Positions 15,928 through 26,980 of a DNA stretch of 64,000 bases are shown here, piece after piece. The position numbers were made by a program, and so were the translations under genes. How positions within the stretch are numbered: the first letter of the stretch is position 1; the number at the start of each line of letters is the position of its first letter. The stretch lies in contig NZ_JAKRNS010000001.1 in NCBI RefSeq assembly GCF_022346615.1, positions 310,001 through 374,000 on the forward strand. Direction: 5' to 3'. This stretch comes from Staphylococcus sp. ACRSN (lineage in GTDB: Bacteria > Bacillota > Bacilli > Staphylococcales > Staphylococcaceae). The notes beneath the pieces were generated by a model. That model did no database searches. It was not told the origin of the DNA and saw only the letters and a program-made list of their open reading frames with translations.

Positions 15928-17313
15928 TTAGTTGTTTGCAGTTACTTCTGCGTATTCATTTGAATCATAGACATTTTTGTCTAAATGATTTGTTAACTTA
16001 GCCGTACCTGTACCTGCTAACATAGAATCATTAACATTCAGTGCTGTTCTTCCCATATCAATTAAAGGTTCTACTGAGATGAGTACACCTGCTAATGCGA
16101 CTGGTAAGTTTAATGTTGATAATACTAAGATAGATGCAAATGTTGCACCACCGCCAACACCAGCTACACCAAAGGAACTGATAACTACAACACCGATAAC
16201 AGTAAGAATAAATTGTAAGTTGATTTCAACATGTGCAACGGGTGCAACCATGATTGCTAACATTGCTGGATAAATACCAGCACATCCATTTTGGCCAATT
16301 GATAATCCGAATGATGCCGCAAAATTTGCGATACCGTCAGGTACACCTAATCTGTTTTTTTGAGTTTGAACATTAATTGGTAATGTTCCGGCACTTGAAC
16401 GTGACGTAAATGCGAATAGTAACACTTCACCCGTTTTTTTAATGAAAGTAATTGGATTTAATCCTAATAGTGAAATGATAATTAAATGAATAATATACAT
16501 TGCAATTAATGCTGCATACGAAGCGATAACGAATTTACCTAACGTCCAAATAGCGCCAAAATCACTTGTAGCGATAGTTGAAGTCATGATTGCTAGGATT
16601 CCGTACGGTGTTAAACGTAAAACGAACGTTACAATAGCCATAACTAAGTTGTAAAGTGCGTCTATTCCACGTTTAAGGACGCTACCACTTTCTGGTTGTT
16701 TACGCATTACACGTAAGAATGCAAAACCAACAAATGCGGCAAAGATAACAACTGCAATTGTAGATGTTGTACGTTGACCAGTGAAATCTAAGAATGGATT
16801 ACTTGGTATCAACTGTAATATTTGTTGTGGTAAAGTACTAGCTGTCATATCTTTTGCTTCTTTTGCAATTTCACTACCGCGTGAACTTTCGGCGTGACCC
16901 AAATCGATAGAAGAGGCATCTAAGTTAAATACTAATGCTGAAATAATTCCGATAATAGAAGCAATTGCTACAGTACCAATTAAGAAGATGAAAATATACA
17001 TGCCAATTTTAGCGAATTTTTCACCAATCTTAATTTTTGTAAATGCTGAAACGATTGAAATGAAGATTAAAGGCATAACAATCATTTGTAATAGTGCGAT
17101 GTAGCCGTCTCCAACGATACTAAACCAATCTGTTGTTTGTTTAGTGATGCTAGAATCAATCCCATAAATTAAATGCAACACGACACCGTATACAATTCCT
17201 ATCCCTAAAGCAGTAAATACACGCTTTGGAAATGATACGTGTCGACGTGTCATCGCATATAATAAAATAAGAAAGGCCACAAAAATAATAATGTTAAGTA
17301 TTGTTAATAACAT
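15928..17313 (-). CDS. tcyP: L-cystine/dicarboxylate-type symporter TcyP
   Basis: 461 residues, a sodium- or proton-coupled symporter of the DAACS (glutamate transporter) fold. It has about eight helices plus two re-entrant loops: the serine-rich hairpin FTSRSSAGTLPINVQ near 303-317 and the glycine-rich AGVGGGATFASILVLSTL segment near 384-401, with NVNDSMLAGTGTAKL near the end. The start, with the RHVSFPKRVFTALGIGIVYG loop, is typical of TcyP/YhcL proteins that import cystine. Only a weak AGG-type ribosome site precedes the ATG. No sulfur regulator gene is adjacent; CymR control is known for S. aureus tcyP but I could not define its box here. Confidence 0.92.
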   Translation of the reverse strand: MLLTILNIIIFVAFLILLYAMTRRHVSFPKRVFTALGIGIVYGVVLHLIYGIDSSITKQTTDWFSIVGDGYIALLQMIVMPLIFISIVSAFTKIKIGEKFAKIGMYIFIFLIGTVAIASIIGIISALVFNLDASSIDLGHAESSRGSEIAKEAKDMTASTLPQQILQLIPSNPFLDFTGQRTTSTIAVVIFAAFVGFAFLRVMRKQPESGSVLKRGIDALYNLVMAIVTFVLRLTPYGILAIMTSTIATSDFGAIWTLGKFVIASYAALIAMYIIHLIIISLLGLNPITFIKKTGEVLLFAFTSRSSAGTLPINVQTQKNRLGVPDGIANFAASFGLSIGQNGCAGIYPAMLAIMVAPVAHVEINLQFILTVIGVVVISSFGVAGVGGGATFASILVLSTLNLPVALAGVLISVEPLIDMGRTALNVNDSMLAGTGTAKLTNHLDKNVYDSNEYAEVTANN

Positions 17314-17601
17314 AAATAAGGACCTACACTTTCTTTTGAAAAATTTGTTTTATAATCCGATACGCATACTAAGGATAGTAGCTAATTAAATATTATTCAA
17401 GTCTATTACTCAAAATAATTTATAAAATGAAAATGATTTTATTTTCTGACAATAATTGAATTATATAAATAACATCATATTGTTTTATATTGATATTGGA
17501 TAGAAGGGGTGTCGCTATTATTAACGTATTAATATTATGAAATTTGTGCGTTTAAGCGTAGTAAAAAAATGGAAATTTAACTGGGCGTAGATATTTAAAA
17601 G

Positions 17602-17632
17602 GAAAAAATAGCGACCTTGAAGGTCGCTATTG
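17602..17632 (-). terminator. terminator of the HTH/coiled-coil gene
   Basis: AATAGCGACCTT and its exact complement flank a two-base centre; on the minus strand a run of six T follows. The remaining bases between 17314 and 17601 (tcyP promoter side) hold no gene that I can see. Confidence 0.85.
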
Positions 17633-17659
17633 TAACTTGCTGAGTTATTATAGTTTATA

Positions 17660-18697
17660 TTATAAATTGAATAAACGAGCAAAAAAGCCTTTACGCTCTT
17701 CTTTAGGTTCATTGTTAGAAGTTTGAGAAGTATACGTTTGAGTTGTTTCTTTAGACACATCATCCGTATTGATTTCTGCTTTGTCTGATTCAACAGAATG
17801 TTCAACTTTTTCGTCACGTGTTGATGTGTCTTTATCACTTGCGCTACTTGGATTATCTGTAGCTGCTGTTGTCGATACAGCTTCTTGGCCAGATTCAACT
17901 TTGTCACTGTTGTTTTCTAGTGTTGTATCAGTATCAACTGAATCGCTAACTAAAGTGATTTCCTCTTCTTCTGTCTTAGCCTGAGCAGATGATGGTGTCG
18001 TAACTTGAGCAGTATCATCTGCTTTAATGCTTTGCTCTTTTACTGAGTCGGCATCCGAATTTTCACCTGATTTAGTGTTCTGTTCAGTCGTACTTTCTGT
18101 GTAGTTATTGTCTGAAGCAGTTGTTGCTTCATTTGTAGGTACTTGTTTAGATTCGGTATTAGTCTGTGCTACGGCTTGTTGTTCTATTTGCGCTTCTTGA
18201 ATCGCGCTTTGAGTTGTTTTTATTTCATCAGTAGAAGATTGTATAGCTTTTAATGACTCTGTATTATCATTTAATTGTGATGTAATCTGACTTTGCATCT
18301 CATGCAATTCACGTTGTTGTTGGTGCACTTGGTTAATCATTTGACCTAACATTTGTCTTTCGTCACGCATTTTTTGAATTTCATTACGTAAGTCTTCTAC
18401 TAAATGAGAAACATTTTGGTCTGTTGGAAGATTACTACCTTCGTCTTTAACAAGCACTTGTAAGAAATCTTTCTCTTTTTCTAATTCGTCAAATGCTAAA
18501 TCATAGCTATTTGTTTGCTTAACTTTATCTGCAATATCTTGGAAAAGTTCGATATCTTCTTCTTGGAAATCAGTTGCTTCACGGCCTCGGTATTCTGTTT
18601 TACTAAGTTGATAGCCACGTTCTTCTAAATGTTGAACGATCTTGCGGACTTGTTTTTCACTTAGCTCCACGCGTTGTGCAAATTCTTTGGTTAACAT
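17660..18697 (-). CDS. HTH-coiled-coil protein with acidic Ser/Thr-rich region and amphipathic tail
   Basis: 345 residues in four parts. Residues 1-55 look like a MerR-like or plasmid-replication-type winged HTH (LTKEFAQRVELSEKQVRKIVQHLEERG). Residues about 60-165 are predicted coiled coil, rich in E, K, Q and leucine heptads. Residues 170-325 are a low-complexity Ser/Thr/Asp/Glu stretch without secondary structure. The last 12 residues, ERKGFFARLFNL, form a short basic amphipathic helix suited to membrane or partner binding. The ATG at 18695-18697 has AAGGA nine bases before it; an earlier ATG has no ribosome site. The architecture resembles DNA-binding adaptor proteins such as RacA, but I cannot assign a function. 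Confidence 0.75.
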   Translation of the reverse strand: MLTKEFAQRVELSEKQVRKIVQHLEERGYQLSKTEYRGREATDFQEEDIELFQDIADKVKQTNSYDLAFDELEKEKDFLQVLVKDEGSNLPTDQNVSHLVEDLRNEIQKMRDERQMLGQMINQVHQQQRELHEMQSQITSQLNDNTESLKAIQSSTDEIKTTQSAIQEAQIEQQAVAQTNTESKQVPTNEATTASDNNYTESTTEQNTKSGENSDADSVKEQSIKADDTAQVTTPSSAQAKTEEEEITLVSDSVDTDTTLENNSDKVESGQEAVSTTAATDNPSSASDKDTSTRDEKVEHSVESDKAEINTDDVSKETTQTYTSQTSNNEPKEERKGFFARLFNL

Positions 18698-18742
18698 AGA
18701 AATAAGTCCTTTCATAATTAAGTAATTGGTTTTATGTATACA

Positions 18743-18770
18743 GACGTTTGTCTTCGGTTAGTGAAACGTC
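18743..18770 (-). other. hairpin between GNAT and HTH genes
   Basis: GACGTTT and AAACGTC flank a 14-base loop. It lies between two minus-strand genes and lacks a clear T-run, so it is a weak terminator or leader structure. Confidence 0.3.
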
Positions 18771-18823
18771 AGTCTTACCTCTACGTCATTTTAACCTGTT
18801 TAACTAGTGATTTCAAGTGTCTA

Positions 18824-19492
18824 TCACAATCGTTTGCGTAAATCCATTTCTTCTAATAAAGGATAAATAATACTTCTGGAAATCTTATTTGCAAAAACAT
18901 ATTTAAGAATATAGTTCGATTTGATGCTTGGTCCAAATATATCTTTAGTCAATTCAATATTCGATTTAATAAATAAATCCATTGGCACACCATCTGCATA
19001 TCCATAGATACTAGGTGCTAAATAATCAATATCCGTTTGTTTTTCAAATCCATGTTCATATAAAAACTCACGTCTGTTTTCTAGAATTTGTATATCTTTA
19101 TCTTCTATTTCTGAAGGCTCTTTCTCCACTTCCAACATAATAAAGTTAACATCATGTGCGTGTAATTGGTTGGACAATTTATTGATTTCGAGTTCAACTT
19201 GATCAAGGGTTTTGGTAATCAGTTCGCTATGGTTAGACTGATTGATGGCTATGAGATAAATTAAAAACGCAGAGTTTGTCGTTGCTTCATAATGTGCTGT
19301 TGCTAGACTTACTGGTCGATCGTCTTCAATACCAACAATAAATAAATAATCGTCTTTAGTATGTGCATTCTTTATTGATTGCTTAAAGATTTGTTTATCT
19401 TCTGATAATCCGATATCAAATTTTTCATCGTATATCTTTAATGCTGATTCGAATAAAGGATCATCAATCGATGTAACAGTCTTAAACTCCAT
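18824..19492 (-). CDS. GNAT family acetyltransferase-like protein
   Basis: 222 residues. The N-terminal half shows a GNAT-type order: EFKTVTSIDDPLFESALKIYDEKFD, then DYLFIVGIEDDRPVSLATAHYEATTNSAFLIYLIAI, then a helix, with FIMLEVEKE and RREFLYEHGFEKQTDIDYLAPSIYG as the late core. The classical Q/RxxGxG acetyl-CoA loop is weak or absent (AINQSNHSELITKTLD), as in many divergent GNATs. The ATG at 19490-19492 follows GGAGG by seven to eight bases; 15 further in-frame codons upstream lack a ribosome site. The acceptor is unknown. Confidence 0.7.
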   Translation of the reverse strand: MEFKTVTSIDDPLFESALKIYDEKFDIGLSEDKQIFKQSIKNAHTKDDYLFIVGIEDDRPVSLATAHYEATTNSAFLIYLIAINQSNHSELITKTLDQVELEINKLSNQLHAHDVNFIMLEVEKEPSEIEDKDIQILENRREFLYEHGFEKQTDIDYLAPSIYGYADGVPMDLFIKSNIELTKDIFGPSIKSNYILKYVFANKISRSIIYPLLEEMDLRKRL

Positions 19493-19628
19493 GGGGACAC
19501 CTCCAAAATTATTGCGTTCATTATAACATAGAAGCATTGTTTGTAATGGCTTCGGTATAAATTTGTTAATGCAGCTAAATCATTATTAGAATTTATGTAA
19601 GAAAGTGATAAAAATAGAAAAATTTAAA

Positions 19629-19663
19629 GCACCAATCCGATGTCATTTGATTAGGATTGGTGC
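19629..19663 (-). terminator. terminator of the YflT-like stress gene
   Basis: GCACCAATCC pairs with GGATTGGTGC; on the minus strand a T-rich tail follows. Confidence 0.8.
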
Positions 19664-19711
19664 ATAAGTACGATTTTGTTGAATTATAATTGTTATGCGT
19701 TACATTTTAAA

Positions 19712-20128
19712 CTATGACTTAGGACCATGTGTTTCTTCGGCGTAATGTGTTACGCCAGGTTTAGGCTTTGGGTCATAGGCAGCGTTGTTATCTTCCACCT
19801 CTTCATGTGCAGAAGTGTCTTTTTTCGCTACTACTACATATTTACCATCTAGGATTGCATCTTTATATCGTGCTTTTTCTTCATCTGAGATGTGATAATA
19901 TGATAAGACAATTTCTTCACCATCTTCACCAGTTAAGATTTTAGCCACTTTATCACTAAATGTTCCACTTGTTGATGTTAGATTAACTTCAGAATCATGT
20001 AATTCATCAATGTGTAATTTTGATTTACTCAAAACAGAAAGTTCTGAGGATTTATAACCTTCACTTAATTTTTTTTCAATCGTGTTTAAAATTTCTTCTT
20101 TACTTTGTACAACTGTGAAATCTGACAT
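19712..20128 (-). CDS. YflT-domain general stress protein
   Basis: 138 residues. The heat-induced stress protein YflT domain covers about 1-100: FTVVQSKEEILNTIEKKLSEGYKSSELSVLSKSK, a TSTSGTFSDKVAKILTGED segment, and the SYYHISDEEKARYKDAILDGKYVVVAKK ending. An extended, Pro/Asn/Asp-rich tail follows (DNNAAYDPKPKPGVTHYAEETHGPKS). GGAGGGA precedes the ATG. A sigma-B promoter lies 40-66 bases upstream, which fits the general-stress regulation known for this family in Bacillus and Staphylococcus. The molecular function is not known. Confidence 0.87.
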   Translation of the reverse strand: MSDFTVVQSKEEILNTIEKKLSEGYKSSELSVLSKSKLHIDELHDSEVNLTSTSGTFSDKVAKILTGEDGEEIVLSYYHISDEEKARYKDAILDGKYVVVAKKDTSAHEEVEDNNAAYDPKPKPGVTHYAEETHGPKS

Positions 20129-20168
20129 TTGAAAGTCCCTCCATCCGATGTTATGTGGTTAGTAATAT

Positions 20169-20194
20169 TTACCCGCATACTAAATTAATAAAAC
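20169..20194 (-). promoter_or_regulatory. sigma-B promoter of the YflT-like gene
   Basis: On the minus strand GTTTTA (20189-20194), a 14-base spacer and GGGTAA (20169-20174) fit the staphylococcal sigma-B consensus GTTTWW-N12-15-GGGWAW exactly. The predicted start is about 30 bases before the ATG. Confidence 0.85.
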
Positions 20195-20325
20195 GAATAT
20201 ACTATTATTATATAACTAGGCGATTATAGTTACAAATACTATTTAAGATGTGGATAAAGCGTTTACATAAAATGGTAATGAATTTACAATTTTATTATAT
20301 AAAAACGATTACATAAAATGACATA

Positions 20326-20354
20326 TTGAAAATAATCGTGAAATTTGCTATTAT
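20326..20354 (+). promoter_or_regulatory. xpt operon promoter
   Basis: TTGAAA at 20326-20331 and TATTAT at 20349-20354 are exactly 17 bases apart, with a TGN extension before the -10. The start would be about 20361, ten bases before the riboswitch. Confidence 0.75.
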
Positions 20355-20370
20355 CAGTTAATAATTTATC

Positions 20371-20444
20371 TAACTCATATAATCTAAAGGATACGGCTTT
20401 AGAAGTTTCTACCATGTCGCCATTAACGATATGACTATGAGTAA
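20371..20444 (+). ncRNA. purine riboswitch, guanine class
   Basis: The three-way junction is clear: P1 5' strand AACTCATAT, then AATCTAAAGGATACGGCTTTAG (P2 and loop, in two parts), the core AAGTTTCTACC, the P3 stem around ATGTCG...CGATAT, and GACTATGAGTAA closing P1. The specificity nucleotide in GACTAT is a C, which selects guanine/hypoxanthine over adenine. The genes below it are xpt, pbuX, guaB and guaA, the usual guanine regulon. Guanine should lower expression. Confidence 0.93.
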
Positions 20445-20646
20445 CCTATACAATACACAAGACTAAAATTCATATTATATTGAGCTTTTAGAGACTGTTA
20501 AAGCTAAAATAATAATAACATTACCATTGATACAAATTTACATTTTACAATTTTAGGGAAATGAAATTAATGTAAATGATAATTCAGACGCGTAATCGTT
20601 ATAAAATGGAGAATGGCTTCTTTTGGTATTGCACGTTCACTCATAG

Positions 20647-20680
20647 ATCCTGAAACTAAGTTAGTTTAGGATTTTTTTTG
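20647..20680 (+). terminator. leader terminator of the xpt riboswitch
   Basis: ATCCTGAAACTAA pairs with TTAGTTTAGGAT (one bulged G), followed by eight T. It lies 200 bases past the aptamer, unusually far. The eight bases just before the stem (ACTCATAG, 20639-20646) are exactly complementary to the P1 3' strand CTATGAGT (20435-20442), a possible long-range antiterminator contact. Confidence 0.8.
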
Positions 20681-20705
20681 TATACAAAATGAGGAGGTTT
20701 TTTGA

Positions 20706-21283
20706 GTGGATTTGTTAAAACAGAAGGTTGCAGATGATGGCGTGGTCATTGATGAGAAGATTCTTAAGGTAGACGGATTTTTAAATCATCAGATAGACGC
20801 TAAGTTGATGCATAGTGTGGGACAAACCTTTTATGAACAATTCAAAGAAGAAGGAATTACCAAAGTATTAACTATCGAAGCATCAGGAATTGCACCTGCA
20901 ATTATGGCATCATTACATTTTGATGTGCCATGTTTATTTGCGAAAAAAGCAAAACCAAGCACATTGACGAAGGATGTTTTTCAAGCTTCAATTCATTCAT
21001 TTACTAAAAACACTACGAGCACGGTTATCGTGTCTAATGAATTCTTAAATGAAAATGACCGTGTATTAATTATTGATGATTTCTTAGCGAATGGCGATGC
21101 ATCACTAGGATTAAATGAAATCGTTCAGCAAGCTAAAGCAACTACCGTAGGCATTGGTATTGTTGTTGAAAAAAGTTTCCAACCAGGTAGAGAACGTTTA
21201 GAACAAGCTGGTTTAACAGTTTCTTCTTTATGTAAAATCGCTTCATTAAAAGGTAATAAAGTTACATTTGTAGGTGGAAATTA

Positions 21284-21284
<1 letters not shown>
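20706..21284 (+). CDS. xpt: xanthine phosphoribosyltransferase
   Basis: 192 residues, type I PRTase fold. The 13-residue PRPP loop is VLIIDDFLANGDA near 118-130; TIEASGIAPAI near 58-68 and KKAKPSTLT are typical of Xpt. It converts xanthine and PRPP to XMP in purine salvage. The start is GTG at 20706 after GAGGAGG; no ATG fits. Its TAA overlaps the pbuX ATG by one base, so translation is coupled. It is the first gene of the guanine-riboswitch operon. Confidence 0.96.
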
Positions 21285-24056
<2,772 letters not shown>

Positions 24057-24076
24057 GTTAAAGGAGATTTAAAGTT

Positions 24077-25618
24077 ATGGAAATGGCGAAAGAGCAAGAA
24101 TTAATACTTGTTTTAGACTTTGGTAGCCAATACAACCAATTAATCACACGACGTATTCGTGAAATGGGCGTATACAGTGAGTTACATGATCATGAAATCA
24201 GTATTGATGAAATTAAAAATTTAAATCCTAAAGGCATCATTCTTTCGGGAGGACCAAATTCTGTATATGAAGAAAATTCATTTACAATTGATCCTGAAAT
24301 ATATAACTTAGGTATTCCAATTTTAGGTATTTGTTATGGTATGCAACTGACTACCAAATTATTAGGTGGTAAAGTTGAACGTGCTAATGAACGTGAATAT
24401 GGTAAAGCTGTTATTAACGCTAAGACGGACGAGTTATTCTTTGGCTTGCCAGAAGAACAAAACGTGTGGATGAGTCATTCAGATAAAGTAATTGAAATTC
24501 CAGAAGGATTTGAAGTCATTGCAGATAGCCCAAGCACAAATTATGCTGCTATCGAAGATAAAGCGCGTCGTATTTATGGCGTACAATTCCACCCTGAAGT
24601 ACGTCATACAGAATACGGTAACGATTTACTACGTAACTTCGTGCGTCGTGTATGTGATTGTACAGGTGAATGGTCAATGGAAAACTTTATCGAAATTGAA
24701 ATTGAAAAAATCCGTGCCCAAGTAGGAGACCGCAAAGTACTTTGTGCGATGAGTGGTGGCGTAGATTCATCAGTAGTAGCAGTGTTATTACACAAAGCAA
24801 TTGGTGATCAGTTAACATGTATCTTCGTTGACCATGGTTTATTGCGAAAAGGCGAAGGCGACATGGTTATGGAACAATTTGGTGAAGGTTTCAACATGAA
24901 TATCATTCGTGTTAATGCCCAAGAACGTTTCATGAGTAAGTTAGATGGCGTTTCAGATCCTGAACAAAAACGTAAAATTATCGGTAACGAATTTGTATAT
25001 GTATTTGATGATGAAGCGTCTAAATTACAAGGCGTTGATTTCTTAGCGCAAGGTACTTTATATACAGATGTTATTGAATCAGGAACTAAGACTGCGCAAA
25101 CAATCAAATCTCACCATAATGTTGGTGGATTACCAGAAGATATGGATTTCCAATTAATCGAACCAATCAACACATTGTTTAAAGATGAAGTGCGTGAATT
25201 AGGTATCGAATTAGGCATTCCAGAACATTTAGTTTGGAGACAACCATTTCCGGGTCCAGGTTTAGGTATCCGTGTACTAGGTGAAATTACTGAGGACAAA
25301 CTAGAAATCGTACGTGAATCAGATGCAATCTTACGACAAGTCATCCGTGAGGAAGGTCTTGAACGTGACATTTGGCAATACTTTACAGTATTGCCTGGTA
25401 TCCAATCAGTAGGTGTAATGGGAGACTACCGTACGTATGACCACACAGTGGGTATCCGAGCCGTAACTTCTATTGATGGTATGACAAGTGATTTCGCACG
25501 TATCGACTGGGAAGTCTTACAAAAGATTTCTAGCCGTATCGTAAACGAAGTAGACCACGTCAACCGAGTAGTCTATGATATTACTTCTAAGCCACCAAGC
25601 ACAATCGAGTGGGAATAA
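24077..25618 (+). CDS. guaA: GMP synthase (glutamine-hydrolysing)
   Basis: 513 residues. An N-terminal class I amidotransferase domain carries Cys86 in GICYGMQ and the [11 protein letters not shown] histidine/glutamate pair. The ATP pyrophosphatase domain has the PP-loop SGGVDSS near 229-235, and the C-terminal dimerisation part ends in [10 protein letters not shown]. It aminates XMP to GMP. AAGGAG is ten bases before the first ATG, so I chose that over the ATG two codons later. It is the last gene of the purine operon and very close to the S. aureus protein as I remember it. Confidence 0.98.
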   Translation: MEMAKEQELILVLDFGSQYNQLITRRIREMGVYSELHDHEISIDEIKNLNPKGIILSGGPNSVYEENSFTIDPEIYNLGIPILGICYGMQLTTKLLGGKVERANEREYGKAVINAKTDELFFGLPEEQNVWMSHSDKVIEIPEGFEVIADSPSTNYAAIEDKARRIYGVQFHPEVRHTEYGNDLLRNFVRRVCDCTGEWSMENFIEIEIEKIRAQVGDRKVLCAMSGGVDSSVVAVLLHKAIGDQLTCIFVDHGLLRKGEGDMVMEQFGEGFNMNIIRVNAQERFMSKLDGVSDPEQKRKIIGNEFVYVFDDEASKLQGVDFLAQGTLYTDVIESGTKTAQTIKSHHNVGGLPEDMDFQLIEPINTLFKDEVRELGIELGIPEHLVWRQPFPGPGLGIRVLGEITEDKLEIVRESDAILRQVIREEGLERDIWQYFTVLPGIQSVGVMGDYRTYDHTVGIRAVTSIDGMTSDFARIDWEVLQKISSRIVNEVDHVNRVVYDITSKPPSTIEWE

Positions 25619-25629
25619 TAATATAAAAG

Positions 25630-25671
25630 AAAAACCCTAAAAACCATGAAAATTTGGTTTTTAGGGTTTTT
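25630..25671 (+). terminator. guaA operon terminator
   Basis: A perfect 17-bp inverted repeat (AAAAACCCTAAAAACCA) ending in TTTTT. The rest of the gap to 25912 holds no gene. Confidence 0.9.
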
Positions 25672-25912
25672 AATTTTGGTGGAGCGTCGCGATTTATTAA
25701 ATATTTTAAGAAGCTAAACCAATTGACTTCGAGTAACACGAAGGATTTATATTTAGAATTGTTAACTTTAAGAGGAATATTTCTACTAAGATGCGATATG
25801 AAGAAATAGTTAAGTACTGTAAGGTCGTAATTTGTCACAAAGCATTTCACTAAGTAGAAGATATGTAAAGTTGATAATTTAAAAATTCGATAAAATTAAG
25901 GGAATGATTTAA

Positions 25913-26218
25913 ATGATAAGACACATATTTATTGCACCAATTAAAGAAGGTATTACAGAAGAAAAACTGAATAAAGAAATAGAATTGTTGAGCGCCATGA
26001 AAAATAATATACCAGAAGTCTTAGAATTAACAATTGGAAAAAATACAGGATGGGTTGGTGGCGAAAACGCAGTAACAATGGTTGTAGATTTGGAAGATAA
26101 AGAAGCATTTGACGCCTATATGGTTCACCCATATCATGCATTCATAAATAGTATAAATGGAACAGAAGATGATTGCTTTATTACAAGTGAATTATATTCT
26201 GCACAAATAGAATATTAA
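25913..26218 (+). CDS. Dabb (stress-responsive alpha/beta barrel) domain protein
   Basis: 101 residues covering one Dabb dimeric ferredoxin-like domain: IRHIFIAPIKEGITEEKLNKEIELLSAMKNNIPEVLELTIGKN as strand-helix-strand, then NAVTMVVDLEDKEAFDAYMVHPYHAFINSI with the typical Y-x2-HPxH-x-F pattern. These small proteins are stress-linked or act as cyclases or decarboxylases on polyketide-like substrates; no substrate can be named. AGGGA precedes the ATG. It is a single-gene unit. Confidence 0.82.
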   Translation: MIRHIFIAPIKEGITEEKLNKEIELLSAMKNNIPEVLELTIGKNTGWVGGENAVTMVVDLEDKEAFDAYMVHPYHAFINSINGTEDDCFITSELYSAQIEY

Positions 26219-26423
26219 AGCTACAGTTTGATTATTATCACTTATTCAAAGGTAATTTTAGTTCAGTTCACCTATGCAAGTAATTAATAATGTGTGAAAG
26301 ATACCTTTATACAATGTGAAAATGTTCGCAAAAAATTAATATTCATCCTCCAAATGATATTGAAACGCATAATTTTACTTTGGTAGAATTTTTGTGAAGA
26401 AATAATATAAGGAGGATGTATTT

Positions 26424-26936
26424 GTGAAAAATAGAAATAAGTTATCCTTTATTCAAATTGTATATGTGGCGTTAATTGGTGGTGTGCTGTCTGGTATTGT
26501 GAAATTTGGTTGGGAAGTCATGTTTCCACCTAGAACGCCTGAGCGTAATGCTACGAATCCACCACAAGAATTATTACAACATTTTGGTTTTAGTTCGGAT
26601 TTTACACATGCAACATATCAATTTTCTGAGCAATCAATGCCATGGGTAAGCTTTATTATACATTTTAGCTTTGCTATTGCATTTGCACTCATTTATGCGA
26701 TACTCGTAAATTATTCTACAAAGGTGGCAATGGGGTATGGTGCTGTCTTTGGTATCATAGTATGGATAGCATTCCATTTGATTATTATGCCTTTGATGGG
26801 TGTGGTGCCTAGTGCATTACAACAGCCTTTACATGAGCATTTGTCTGAGTTATTTGGCCACGTTGTTTGGATGATGGTGATTGAATTTGTGAGAAGATAT
26901 TTTGTCTATAAAAATAATGCACTTATACAAAAATAA
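26424..26936 (+). CDS. YagU/DUF1440 family inner-membrane protein
   Basis: 170 residues. About four membrane helices (13-30, 74-95, 100-125, 140-156). The family landmarks are VKFGWEVMFPPRTPERNATNPPQELL after helix 1, and HEHLSELFGHVVWMMVIEFVRR at the end. E. coli YagU is linked to acid resistance; the role here is unknown. The start is GTG at 26424, six bases after AAGGAGG. It ends at a terminator shared with the convergent siderophore-binding gene. Confidence 0.85.
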   Translation: MKNRNKLSFIQIVYVALIGGVLSGIVKFGWEVMFPPRTPERNATNPPQELLQHFGFSSDFTHATYQFSEQSMPWVSFIIHFSFAIAFALIYAILVNYSTKVAMGYGAVFGIIVWIAFHLIIMPLMGVVPSALQQPLHEHLSELFGHVVWMMVIEFVRRYFVYKNNALIQK

Positions 26937-26939
26937 GAA

Positions 26940-26976
26940 AATCCCTTGCAACCTTTAATATAAGGTGCAAGGGGTT
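26940..26976. terminator. bidirectional terminator
   Basis: ATCCCTTGCA-ACCTT pairs with AAGGT-TGCAAGGGGT (G-U and a small bulge), with T-rich tails on both strands. Confidence 0.78.
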
Positions 26977-26980
26977 TATG

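Noticed and set aside
20590-20650. Second purine aptamer in the xpt leader
   Set aside because: ATAAAATGGAGAATGGC looks faintly like the P2 region, but the AAGTTTCTACC core and a P3 stem are missing.
25590-25630. 3' end of guaA as an integration site of a mobile element
   Set aside because: Integrative elements use the guaA end in other bacteria, but I found no second copy of the GAGTGGGAATAA end downstream and no integrase gene, so nothing supports insertion here.
25587-25850. Minus-strand frame of 87 codons after guaA
   Set aside because: It overlaps the end of guaA and its terminator, has no ribosome site and contains the terminator sequence as codons.
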